Shown piece by piece: positions 45,673 to 58,800 of a stretch of DNA of 64,000 nucleotides. The notes under the pieces are model-generated. The model searched no databases. It was given only the letters and a program-made list of their open reading frames with translations, and was not told the origin of the DNA. Made by a program: the position numbers and the translations under genes. The stretch is from positions 4,048,265-4,112,264 of the forward strand of contig NC_035161.2 of the NCBI RefSeq assembly GCF_001659605.2, read 5' to 3'. The DNA is from Manihot esculenta. Its lineage: Eukaryota; Streptophyta; Magnoliopsida; Malpighiales; Euphorbiaceae. Every line of letters starts with the position of its first letter. Positions within the stretch are counted from its first letter, which is position 1.

Positions 45673-46885
45673 AGGCATTTGGGGAATTAAACAATAGCTA
45701 ACCCTTAACCTTAAATCAGATGAAATCAATCATATTGATCTTTTTTGGCTATTAAGCTCAAATTTTTAGGTCTCAATTTCCCTCTCACACCTTCTACCTC
45801 TAGTTTATCATCTTTTATAATACGACATTTGATGCTTAATGTTAGACATGAACTCAATTGATTTTTAACTAAATATATATTTCCAGCTTTAAATTTTTCT
45901 AAAAAAAGTTTATAACACTTTAAATTTTGAAAACTGATAAACTTTAATTATTTAAAAATGTAAATAAAATAATTTCGTAATGTTAATATAAGATATTGTA
46001 AACTACAACCGCGTTGATATATATCTACAATTCTCAAATGACTGCTTAAATTCACCATTAACAATTAATAACTTAACAATAGTAATCATATACAATGTAT
46101 AAAATTTCAAATTAAAATTCATTCTATATTTTCTGTAATAAAAAATCATTCAAATTGATTTAAGAATATTTCAGAGATCCATACTACTTGCTAAAGATTT
46201 TAGTTTCACTTTTAAATTATTTAGGTGCATCATGAGACATCTTCTACAACCCTTTTAACAAAATTCATGTGTGAAAATGTCTTCATAGTCCATTTGTGCT
46301 ACATGTATTTCCTGTCGCATACTATCATTCATATCCTTACACATTATCTTGATACTAAATATCCATCTTAACATCCACATTTCTGCCACTTCATTTAGGG
46401 TAAAATCAAGAAAATAAAATCATCCAGTTTGCAACTAAAATAATTGGTATTAAGGCATTTGTTCACGTATCATGCAATTGCCTATAATGAACTACTACTC
46501 TAACCATACAGCACAAAGATCCAGTGGCCAAAACCATTAAGAAAAATAAGAGAAAAATAAAAGAAAAAGCTTCATTTGAGATCATATAAATTACAAGTTA
46601 GAAGTTACAGACTTATTGACAATGCAAAAGCAGCCTGGAGTACCAAATTTTCCCCCAAGTACAATGCCAACTAGTGTGGTACTAAATCTTTTTACAAGCA
46701 TTCCAGGCATGCCGCTACAAACAATACTATCCCATTTACCTGACACAATTTATACATACAACCATGTCATGTTCAGAAGCTTGAAAGCGAATTTTAAGGT
46801 TAAAAATACCAGTACTATGCCATCTCAGTGAATTCTGCTGCTACATAATTTTACAATCAACTGAGAGTACCTAAATTGTAGAAGC
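45673..46885. other. AT-rich DNA and 3' flank of the dioxygenase gene
   Basis: No gene recognised. The last few hundred bases before 46886 are probably the 3' UTR of the minus-strand dioxygenase gene. Confidence 0.5.
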
Positions 46886-49800
46886 TCATGCTGTGGATTC
46901 ACCGTCCTTCCTAAGTAATTCCTACAGAAAAACAACTTCAATGAGTATCAATTTTGATCGTGCCCCCAGAAAGAAAAGAGGAAAAGAATGGGTAATCACG
47001 ATTCATTAAGGCGGTTATGTCACAGAATTAGACAGTTATGTCTCACCACTTGATGGAAAAATGATTTACTTTCAGCTAACAACAAAAATCATCAGCTACT
47101 AAAAGCCATTGTCCTAAATACTAACAGTTAAATCATTGTGTAACAAAAGAGTTGATTCTTCCATGCCAGAGAAATTACAAGTCATGAAATGCAATTTGAT
47201 CTTTGAAGTATGTTGTGTGTGCACTTAACTCAGAGGGAAAAAAACCATCCTGGGAGGGAATAATATGATCTTTTGTACAGATAAATATGAACGAGTACTC
47301 GAACCAATCTCCACACAGGTCCCTTAAGAGCAACCCATGCAGTGTCCAAGGAGCATACTTTTAAGCTTCATTCAATAAATTACTTTTTTGTTTGCACGCT
47401 ATGACAACTTGAATAAAGCAACATACTTTATTGAAATCATATTTGTCAAATAAGCAACATAAACTATCCTGAATTCCACAGAAGGTAGTTTTTTTTAGAT
47501 AAATATATATATATGTATAGAGAGAGAGGGGGGGGGGGGGGAACTGGGGAGAAAATTACTGATTTGGCAGAAGCAATGGACAGCCGTTGCCTTTCTTTCT
47601 TCTCTCGCAAGCACTCTCCACACCAATTAGAGAAATCCTTTTGATATTTCTTCATTTCCCTAAAAACTGAACTGGAAAAAGACAACACAAACGTATGTGT
47701 AAAGCCAGTAAAAAATTCTAAGCTTGCAAGTTCAAGATGAGTTCAATATGGAAGGCTTATCAGTCTGTTCTGTGAAAAAAATTACAAGATAAATAACTAA
47801 GACATCAATAGGATTCCTATCAAATAACAGGCAAAAAGAAATAGAGGTAAGTATGAAAATTAATTTTAACACTCCACACATATTGACCTAGTTTTCTGAA
47901 AATTTAATTAAAGGGAAAGGCTCTTGCTGACAGGAGTAGCAAATAAAAAACAGAAAAATTACAATTGCACCAAGTGGTCAACCAATCAAATGGTTGGGAA
48001 ATCCAAAAAGAAAAACGATGTAAAGAAACTAGAAAATTTTGAAAAATGGACCAAAGTTAACTTTTTGCCTAGAATCAGAACAAACAGCAACTTTATTAAT
48101 TGATTAGCAAGTAGTGCAGGACAAACATGAAAAATCTACCTTCTACACCAAAGGAGTAGATTGATCCTATGACCAGAAGTAGTAGCCCTAGCACCATGCC
48201 TGTGACGACCACGATGAAGCACAGCTCCGCCAGGGACGTGAGAATAGTCAAAGATCTCCTATTTCACAGAAAATACTTCAAAAAAAGTGAATGCTACAAA
48301 ATTTATATGCAAAAGAGAAAATTATCAATAAGTCTAGATTGCATAAACTACATGTAAAAACCATGCAGTTTTACCAAACAAGTTAAAATAGCAATGCTGT
48401 TCCATAATCGTAGATTGTGATCTGATGAAACACTGATTTTGAGAAAAAGCAAAACAATCAACACTTGTCTGCTTATCAAGTTTTTACACAATCAAGGGTT
48501 CAAGCAGCCTCATGCACAAATGACATTTTCAAGTTTTCCAAAAAGGGGAAAGGAACTTTTGAAAACAAAAGGCAAAACCTTTTGCTGTCTTCTTGAGTTG
48601 ATAGTTCTACAGAGAAACAAGTTTTTACTCTGGTTGCACCCATTAATTGTTCATGGAAATGAGTGAAATAGCATGAGAATAGAGTTGTTATTCCCCATAT
48701 GGAATAGCTATCTTAAATGCAATAGATATTCCACATTCACAGAATCAAATTCTACTTGAAATTTGTAAATGTGAAATATTTAGTACAAAGAATAGATATT
48801 TCACAAAATTATGGAATACAAATTCTACACCAAAAAAAGAAAGAAAGAAAAGAAAAGCTATTTAACAGCCATGGAGTGGCTATACCATCTTTACCCTATT
48901 CTATTTTGCAAACCAAATGAAGCCATAAAGCCGTTACAGAAAGACATTACTAAACCATTTAACCAATATTGACAGACAACCAACGTCCGCAATAATACTA
49001 TTAGAAACAACACAATTATCCACTCTCATGACTAAATGATTATTTCATAAGAATATTCACAATTAAATTAGAATACATTGGCTGTACACGTTGTAAGTAT
49101 ACTAGAAAAAAACTTTCTTCAAAAATAGTAACAATATAAGTCTTGGCTTTGTCTTCTGCTTGAGAAAGCTCCACCTTAGAGACTAACATACCTCTGACTG
49201 ACTTCCAGTATTTACATGTTTATCACATCGTGTTCCCCGGAAAAACAATTCTCCACCAGAAAATTGCTTACCCAAGCAAACGTTCAAAGTTACTTCTGAA
49301 TCATCCACATGAAAGCCTACAAATGCAAAATTACTTAGACCATCATTTTGATACAACATGAAATTCAAATAAACATATTTTGTGAATGAAAATTATATCT
49401 TGCAGATGTTATACTATTATTGTATAGAAAAATCATAGAAATTTTGAGAAGGATGGAGCATATTTGTGAAATTACCATCAATAAATAATTGAAGAAGCAT
49501 ACATACTGTTATGAACTAATTAATATTATATTTGATAATTAATTTTCAAAGAATCATCATGCCCAAATTTGATTGGGAGTTGCTAGTTGAAAATTAAGTA
49601 CAAGCTAATAACTTCCTACTACACAAAATAAATTAGAAGGGATTTTTCTATTTTTATTTTTACTTGATATATTGGTACTTTGATTCAATTCACCATCAGG
49701 ATATCCAAACCGGATGCAGGGGCAAGGATACATAAAATATATCCGGATCTTACATCCTAAACTGAATCCGTAACACCCTGGCTCATGCGAAGTCCTAACT

Positions 49801-52800
49801 GAACCGCAAGAAGTCCGGGACAAATTAACAATAAGGATTCAAGCAATAAACCCGAATCTCGCATGCGGTAAAAAGGGGGAAAGAGGAGTATTTGGATCCA
49901 ATGACAGTACCCCCAACATATATGGGACCAAACAGCTAGACAATCCCAGAATTTAAGGAATCCTACACCAATTCAACTACTAACGAAGAGAGGACATCAA
50001 ATCCTACTCAGGTTGGGTGTCCACACCAACAAAGGACTCCTAGTTCATCTCCCATTAAGACAATCCAAGACCAAGATGGGTTCCACAATCTAGTCCTACA
50101 AGTATTTAACTAATACAAGTATTGGAGAGGCCCACAATGAATCACCCGATGTTCTCTTATCTTGCAAATCCAAACTCCAAGGAGATCAGGACAGCATCAC
50201 TGCTATCTCCCATGGATAAATGTTCTTTTTTTCTTTCTCCTCTTCTCATTTTGCTTCCTCTTCTTCATTTCATCATATTAAAATATCATTTTATTTACAT
50301 ATCTTTAAGTAGATAAAATTAGTGATCTCAATCCTACTATAAATTTTGGATTGATCAATTTAAATATACCTATATGATATATTTATTTGATTATTTTACT
50401 AATCTTCAATCTTTTATATCCTTTTAGTGATTATTATTACTTTTTTCTAATTTTATGCTATTAGCTACTGCTATTTGGAGTTAATATCTATTTTTTGGCT
50501 TCTGAACCTATGATTATGCAAATATTTGATATAATAATTTGATATTGACCTCTTTTAAAATAATATAATTTGTACTAAGAAGTTAACAATAATCAAAACT
50601 ATAATTTTATAATAATTATATTTATTATAGACATTTGCAAATAATTTTTTAAACCGACTAAATATTCTGATATTTGATATACACTGTTATATATATGCGT
50701 AATCATTTTATTGATGTATTATCATTGGCCTCCTTATGAAAATTTTCTAGCTTTACACCTGTATGACCAGCTGACTAGCATAAGTTAGGTGGCATACCAG
50801 GTCAACCAAAGAAATCTAGGCCTAGGTCATCCCCGTGGGTCAATCAGGATCCATGTCTTCTATATTTGTGACATATTAAAATAAAAATAAAAAAGAAAAA
50901 GAAGAAAGATCCAATGGTACGTAATTGCATAGTAGTTACGTGCCATGCAAGCATATTAAAGGCCAAATGGCCATTTCTTTGACGACGAAAAGAAAATTAA
51001 AAGAAAAGAAAAAAAAAAGCTCAAAACATATTAAAAATACACGGTGAAGAAGAGGCATTTGTGGGTGATTTTTTTTGTGCATTTATTGGTTTTTGTTTTT
51101 AAGGAAACTCTCAATTTCCACCAAGAGAAGGAGTAATCAAATTCTACAAGGTATATTTATATTGTGGTAATATTTTCCATGTTAATTATGTGATTGCATT
51201 AAGGCTGATGGAACAAGTATAGTTATTAGAGTTTTGGTATGATCATGGATTAGAATTCATTTCTTTAACACTATGTTTCAATTCTAGTTCTTAAAATTTT
51301 GTAAAATTCAATGGAATTTCATGTTGTGTGTTTGGTTTGAATAGAAATTAGAATTCAATTCTAGGAATTGAATTCCATGGAATTGGCTATGACTAAAACC
51401 AATTCCTTTCAAATTTGATAGAATTTGAAATGATTTCCACATAAATTACATAATAATATTTTTGGACTAAAATGCTCTTATCAAACAATTATCTCAATCA
51501 TCCATTTTCTTATCTTTAAATAAATTATATTAATTTAAAAAGATAAAAACCTGTTGACCAACATAGAAGATTCTTAATTAGGAGGATTCATATTTTTTGC
51601 ATCCTAATTAGGCTTGATTATAGGAATTTTATTTTTATTATAAATATTCCTAAATTAGATTGATTTTTTATATATAAATACTCAAAACCCTGTAAAAATC
51701 AATTCAATTGAAATAAAATTAAAAAATCCTTCCAAATTTCTTCATGGTATCAAAGCTTTTGCTTGATTTAGGATTCCAATTCAATTTTAGACTTTCAAAA
51801 CCCTGGACAACCAAATTTGATACTCACCTACGTAGACCCATTTTTCTGCATCACCGCCTACCCCATTAGACTCGCAGCCTCTTCACTGGCCATCCGCCAT
51901 CCTCCGATGACCGAGATCTTGGCTTGTGTGACTCACGCGCCACCCTCCCTCTGCGCATGAGCTTGTTTCCTGCGTAGATCTTCACGCCCGAACTTCGTTG
52001 CTGCCTTTGGACCTCTCTTTCCTTGGTGTTGATTATATGTTTTATTGGTGTGGGCAGCCTCCAACCGTTTGGGTATTCCTTGGCTTTGTTGTTGATCTCT
52101 ATTATGGCAGAAGCAAAAAGGATTTTTTGCTAAGAAGAGTATTGATTGAGTGTTTGTTTTAGTTGGACAATCTCTTTCCCATTGTTGTGGTTGCTTTGTT
52201 GTTGTTTTCTAACATGTTGTCTCTTGATAGTGCTCCATATATTATTGATTCTGGTGCAAACAAACATATGACGGGCTTCTCTAAACGCTTCCTTAATCAC
52301 CTTCCGTGTTTACAAAATGATACAATCTAGCTTATGGTTCTTCCGTTCCTGTCTCTGGAATTGAATCGATTGTTTGTACTTTCAATATTAAGCTATCCTC
52401 TGTTCTCCATATTCCTTATTTTCCTATTAATCTTTTATATGTGCTCTTAGCAAAGCTCTTAATCCTAAAATTGAGTTTTTTTTTTCTAACCATTGTGTTA
52501 TTCATGACCTTCAAACTAGGAAAATGATTGGTTATGATAGACTGCACGATAGCTTATATATGTTGGAAGGGAATATGAGTTTGAATTCAACTGAGCTCTT
52601 TTTAAAAGAAATTAGAATGTCAACCAGAAAATCATATAGTGGCATCGACGGTCAGGACACCCAAAATTTATCCTGATTTATTATTCAAGACCCAATATGG
52701 TTCTTTAGTTTGTGATGCTTGTGAGTATGCTAAGTATACAAGAACCTATGATCCCTTTTGTGACCTACTCAAACGGTCTCACTATCTGATAATCGTTTAT

Positions 52801-55800
52801 TACTTTTATTAATTGATGCACTCAGCATGACTTGGGTTTATTTGATAGAGGCAAAGAGTGATATGGTTTTTTACTTTCAATCTTTTTAGAAGATGATTTA
52901 TACTTAATTTGATACTAAGATAAAAGTTTTGAGAACTAATAATGGCACAGAGTAGTACATAGATGGTTGTTTTTTCTGCTTATATGGAGTCTAATGGAAT
53001 ACTACATCAAACTAGTTGTCTTTATATTAGTGCTCAAAATGGTAATACTGAAAGAAAAAATAGGCACTTGTTGAAAGTAGCCCGATCTCTCTTTTTCATC
53101 ATGAATCTTCCAAAAACTTATTAGGGACATAGAGTCTTAGCAGCAGCTTATCTCATTAATAAAATGTCTCTCAAAACTCTTGCCTTTAAAAGCCCTTTAA
53201 AGGTTCTACAAGAGGAAAATACTTATAATGTTCCACCAAAGGTATTTAGGTGCACGTGTTTTGTTCATATTAGGATAGGTGGGAAGCTCGATCTGAGTGC
53301 TCTTAAATGTGTGTTTGTTAGGTACTCTCCCACATAGAAAGATTATCATCCCCCATCTAAAAAAAGTATAGATGTTACGTTTAGAGAGACTAAACCTTAC
53401 TTCAATATTATCACATTACCTCTTCAGGGGGAGGATAATAGGGGAGGACAATAGAAGAGAAGAGATTATTCCTCAGACTCTAGAGCGTTTTACTCACTAC
53501 TATACACGGGGAGACTATTGGAGATCAGGAAAAGATAATTGGGCATTTGAATAAATTAAATTTAAGGAAATACTCAAGAAGAGACACAACAGAAGCAGAA
53601 AAAGCTATTGTACAACAGTCTACTCAGTGTCATGAATCTTCCTCATCTCCATCTGGTGAGTCAACTCTAAACCTTAAGCCCATTGATGATATAGATAAAG
53701 CAATTGCTAAAAAAAAAAAAAGTTATGTCTTGCACAAAACACTCTATTTCTAACTTTCTCTCTTATAATTCTTTGTCTTTATCCTACAGAGCAATCGTCT
53801 TGTCTATTTTCTCTATCTCTATCTCGCAGGATTGGATGTAAGCTTTTAAAGGTTCTAATCGAAAGGAACCAATGATTGAAGAAATTTCTTAGCTGAAAAT
53901 GAAAATGAGACTTGGGAGTTGGTGCCTCTTCTACCTTAAAAAAAAAAAACAGTTGGCTACAAATGGGTATTCACTGTGAAACACAAAGCAGATGGGTCAA
54001 TTGAAAGATTCAAAGACCGACTAGTTGTCAAGGGATACATTCAAACTTATGGAGTAAATTATCAAGAGACATTTGTCCCCTATTGCCAAAATGAATTCAA
54101 TTAGAGTGTTACTATCTTACGCTGCCAATCTTGACGGAGACCTATAGCAATTTGATGTGAAATATGCATTCCTCCATAGAGATTTAGAGGAGAAAATATA
54201 AATGGAAATCTTTTCTAGATTTGCTGATGAAAAATACAAAGGTGTGCAAGCTAAAGAAACCTTTATGTGGGTTAAAACAGTCGCCCAAAACTTGATTTGA
54301 TCAATTCAGCAGAGCTATGATTTTCTTTGGCTATCAACAGAGCAATGCTCACTAGACTCTATTTATCGGACATTATAAGGGTAAATTAATCTTCTCATAG
54401 TCTATGTTGATGATATAGTAATGAAAGAGGATGACATTGAGATGACTCGACTGAAAAAACTTTTGGCTAAGAGTTTGAAATTAAAAATCTAAAAAAACTT
54501 TAATATTTTCTGGGAATCGAGGTTGCCAGATCAAAGAAGAAATTTTTTATTTCTTAGAGGAAATACATTCTAAATTTTTTGGAAGAAACTGATATGTTAA
54601 GCTACAACTGCAGAAACTCTTATTGAGAGCAATCACAAGCTACAAGCAGGGATTGGAGAATAAGTGAATATTAGCAGATATCAGAGGTTGGTAGGCAGAT
54701 TAATTTATTTTCAGCATACTTTACCAGACATAACATATGCAATCAGCTTAGTCGGTCAGTTTATGGATAATCCTCGTGAGCCTCACATGCAAGCAGTTTT
54801 TGCATCTTGTGATACTTGAAGTCTACTACTGAAAAAGGTCTCCTATTCTTTAAACAAGGTTATCTCCGCATATACATATTTAAAAATGCATCTTGGGATA
54901 GATTTATGATAGGAGGTCGACTAGTGATTACTACACACTTGTAGAAAGAAACCTTGTCACTTGGAGAAGTAAGAAGCAAAGCGTTGTTGTTGTTGTTCGA
55001 TCAGATCAAGTGTTGAAGTGGGATATAGAGTGATGGCACAAAGTATTTGTGAACTCCTGTTTATTGAAATTGAAACAGTTGGAGAGGGACAAACTGCTTT
55101 TGTACTGTGATAACAAAGCTGTCATCAGTATGGCTCACAATCTGGTTCAACATGACCCAACGAAGCATAGAGATTGATTGACACTTCATTAAAGAGAAGT
55201 TAATAAATGGTGTCTTGAGATTAAAACATGTGACTTCGGATGAACAGCTAGCTAGCTTATGTATTTTTCAAATGGCTCAGCAATAAGACCTACCTATCAA
55301 ACCTTAATTTGTAAGTTGGCATGTGTAATATCTATTCACCAACTTGAGGAACAGTGTTGTCCAACATAGAAGATTCCTATTTAGGAGAATCAATATATTT
55401 GATATCCTCATTAAGCTTGACTATAGAGATTTTATTTTTATTATAAATATTCTTAAATTAGGTTAATTCTTTATGTTTAAATACTCAATCCTTATAAAAC
55501 TCAATTCAATTGGAATAGAATTAAAAATTCATTCCAAAATTCTTCGAAACCATGAAACTAGTTTTCTAGTTATTTACTATTTATATATTTAGACAATAAT
55601 ATAAAATATTTTTTTCCTAACTTTATAATATCTAAGCTCATTGTACTCTTAGTGATAAGACTATTTATTTTGTTACATAAATTTTCAAGACATGTAAATT
55701 TATTTAATATTTATTAATATATTGTCAATGAATATATATATATGTTTGTAAATTATTATAAATTTATTAAATATAAATTTTTTGACAGCTTATAAATTAA

Positions 55801-58800
55801 TTTTTTTTATACCAAACAAGAGTTAAGCGAAATTCGATTGAATTCTACATTTTAAGTTTTGTCATATAAAAAATGGAATTCATTTCAAATGAATTCTATC
55901 CAAAATTCAATTGAATTCTACGTAACTTTATCGAGTAGAGTTGAACCAAATGCTATGTTAAAAAGAAAAGTTCTTCATAAAAAATTATAATGTCCCTTGC
56001 AAAAAAAAATTGGAGCAGATCATTACTAAATCACTAATTTCTCTCTCACTCTTCCCCCATATCCCCAAATCAAAAACTTAAAATTAAATCAGAAGTATTA
56101 CAAGATGAACATAAGCAAAAATTCTCTTTCCTAAGAAAGTCTTTTCTTGTTCCTCGCTTGTCATGTGTAGATTGTAGGGTTTGACATGGAGATATCAACA
56201 GAATATAAAAGGTTGCAATTTTATTGGAGGGAGGTGCTCAAGATTATGGTTTATGGATGATGGTTTACAAATGGATCAAAAGGAAGATTTAAGATCTTGT
56301 TGCAATATTGTTGGGATTCACATGGATGCCTTCTCCTTTGGTTAATCACAATGCTTAATGCAAACTCAGTGTGTTAGGCAATGAAACATGGTTGTTTCTC
56401 CTTTTGCAATTAACAAAATTTCAACTTCTTGACAATCTTTTATGATAAAGCCTTTTGCCCCAAGACGTTGATGTTTAATGCAAAATTTCACTATTTTTTC
56501 TCAATGAGATTTATGCTATTGGAAATGAATCTTGCCATCTAATTGATATTTAAGTAGTTTTTTCTTTCTATTCCTTTTTTTTTTTTTGTGGGATGTATGG
56601 AAATGGGTTTACTGATTAATATAGTAAAACTTTCCCATGTTTTCTTTTTCTATTAGTTGCCAATTTCTACAAATTATTACTCATAATCCAAATACATCAA
56701 TTAACCCTTAAACTATTTAGGGAAAGTCCAATGCACCCCTAACATTTATTTTACCTATACACTCTTGCTCAAATTATGCTTATTGGTTAGGGTGCAAAAG
56801 ATCAAAATTAAAATGGTTGTATTATGCCGATGCTTGTATAAACTATTGGAAGACATTTTATGCTAAGGCTACCACAGTGCAATTCATGATCAAGAATTGT
56901 TTAGGGTCTCAAGGCTCTAGGCTGTTCCACGAAGCTACAATTTATAAGCACTTGAAAATATACAAAAATTTTAGCAAAAGAATGCAGTAAGCTAGAACTT
57001 ACCCAAGTCAACATCCCTATCTTTACCATATTCAACAACAAAACCATGATGAGAATCCAGAGTTGATCCACCAACTTCAGGAAAGAAAACTGCACCATAG
57101 AAAGAAATACATGCATAATATGCACACGTATATGCATAGGTATCTTCTAATGAAACAATAAACCAGACAACCTAATATGAAGATGTATATATCACCTTTA
57201 GATATAGGACGAACAAAGCCATCCATAAGCTTGTCAAGCATGGTTTCAAGACCAAAGTCATCAAGCACAGCACCATACTTGTTCATTGTATTTGGTCGCA
57301 TGATTCGAAATTTTGCGTCATTAACCCACTTCTCAAAATTTTCCACCTAGGAAATCAAATTAACATAAGAGCATTTAAAACCATGAGACACATATATCTA
57401 TCCAATTGTATAAAATATATACAAACAATTTTATCTGATTGTAATGGCACATGACAAATAGAAACTACAATGTTACCTCGGATAATAGTAAGTTACAGAA
57501 TTGTGGCTGAAGCATTTCAAATGTAAACACTCCAGGAGAGGGTTCGGACATTATACTTCTAAAACTTTCCTCTGTGTTATCACTGATTGCTTTTATAAAG
57601 GAAGGAACAAAGAAGGTCGAAGGGTGCATTGCATACAATTCTCTATTCAAAGGCTGCACAAACATCACAAAGAATATTAGACAACTGGTTCATGGAAGCA
57701 ACTCCTCAGCCTCAATCCTTTGTAAGACAAATGACATACACTCTGGAGAAAAATCCAGCAAATATATGAATGTAAAAATGTCATCCATTTCTTTTGACTA
57801 TTACACTTTCAAGAGATGACCACCACCAAATTTCCACCCCATTCATAAATTTGTTTGCACAGAGCACGCTCCTTCGTACGGAGGAAAAGATATCATAAAT
57901 TTTCCAACTATTAAAATAGGAAGAACCAATGAAAATATATTATTTCTTGGAACATAATAAAAGCCATCATATATCACATATCCATACCTGATAATTTGAT
58001 ATTATCTTCTGCCTGTATTCTCTATGTCTTTGAACCTGATAGAAGCCATTAAGGAAGAACGTTATGAAAAAATTCCAGAAGCCCATATAATTAATACCAC
58101 ATAAGCAGTTATGTACCTCATCTCTCTTCCTCCTTCCTCTCTCTACATAAAGAGGGAGAAGGAAGGGAACTTGAAGTGCTAGTACTACAAAAGTTGAGAA
58201 GCTTCAATTAAGAGGGTATAATTGGAAATAAAAATGATTAAATAATAGCAACCAAGTCAGTTTGGTTTAAATTTAAACAAAAACAAGGTGAATGTTCTTA
58301 ATTATCTAGTTTAAAATATGATTTGATATCATATTTTAAGCACAATAGTGATAAATAAAAATAAACTTGCATAAATATTCTTTTATCCCTTCCTCTTCCT
58401 ATCTCTACCTCCCTAACCTGGGGAGGAGGGGGTTAACATTTGACTAGCTTGGAGGTTAACCACCTTCAATAATGCCGTACATGGGCAAAAGAGGTATTTG
58501 TTAACCCTCTTAGGGTCATAAGAGTTAACAGTACAAAAATGTTAGGCTTAATACATAAATTTGTCCCTACACTAAAAAGGAAAATTTATTGCACTCTTTA
58601 ATCTCTTATGTTTTGAAATGGCAAAAAAAAAAGATAAATAAAGTGGTATATTTAATCCATTTTCATTGAAGATTCAGCAAGCCTATTGATAAAATAAAAA
58701 ACAAAAAAAATAAGGGTGTAATAGGTCTGTTTTTTTCCCAACAACCAGGGTGCAATAGGGCAGAATTTCAAAAATGCAATGGACTTTTCCTGATCATTTT

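Larger units (their letters stand above)
51552..55546 (+). mobile_element. Ty1/copia LTR retrotransposon, full length but decayed (3995 bp)
   Basis: The 193-bp 5' LTR (51552-51744) and 192-bp 3' LTR (55355-55546) both start TGTTG.CCAACATAGAAG. They are clearly diverged. The PBS TGGTATCAAAGC follows the 5' LTR and the PPT-like AACTTGAGGAACAG precedes the 3' LTR. A perfect 5-bp duplication AAACC flanks the element (51547-51551 and 55547-55551). It is on the plus strand, antisense to the host gene. Confidence 0.93.
51269..55958. mobile_element. Putative MITE split by the copia insertion
   Basis: Sequence left of the copia element (CACTATGTTTCAATTCTAG... from 51269) and the reverse complement of that on the right (ACATAGCATTTGGTTCAAC... 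ending at 55958) align over 50-60 bp, including AATTCAATTGAATT-like motifs. A TAA trinucleotide flanks both ends (51266-51268 and 55959-55961). Removing the 4-kb insert leaves about 0.7 kb. Confidence 0.4.
49317..57002 (-). other. Intron 5 of the dioxygenase gene (7.7 kb)
   Basis: Contains a copia element at 51552-55546 inside a MITE-like repeat. The stretch 49760-50130 is GC-richer and includes GTAACACCCTGGCTC, which looks like old LTR-derived sequence, but no ends were defined. 56700-56800 holds a stretch resembling sequence at 58720-58800 in inverse orientation. The rest is AT-rich. Confidence 0.6.

Noticed and set aside
52980..53760. Open frames of 60-68 codons in the copia interior
   Set aside because: They are pieces of the decayed copia polyprotein, not independent genes.
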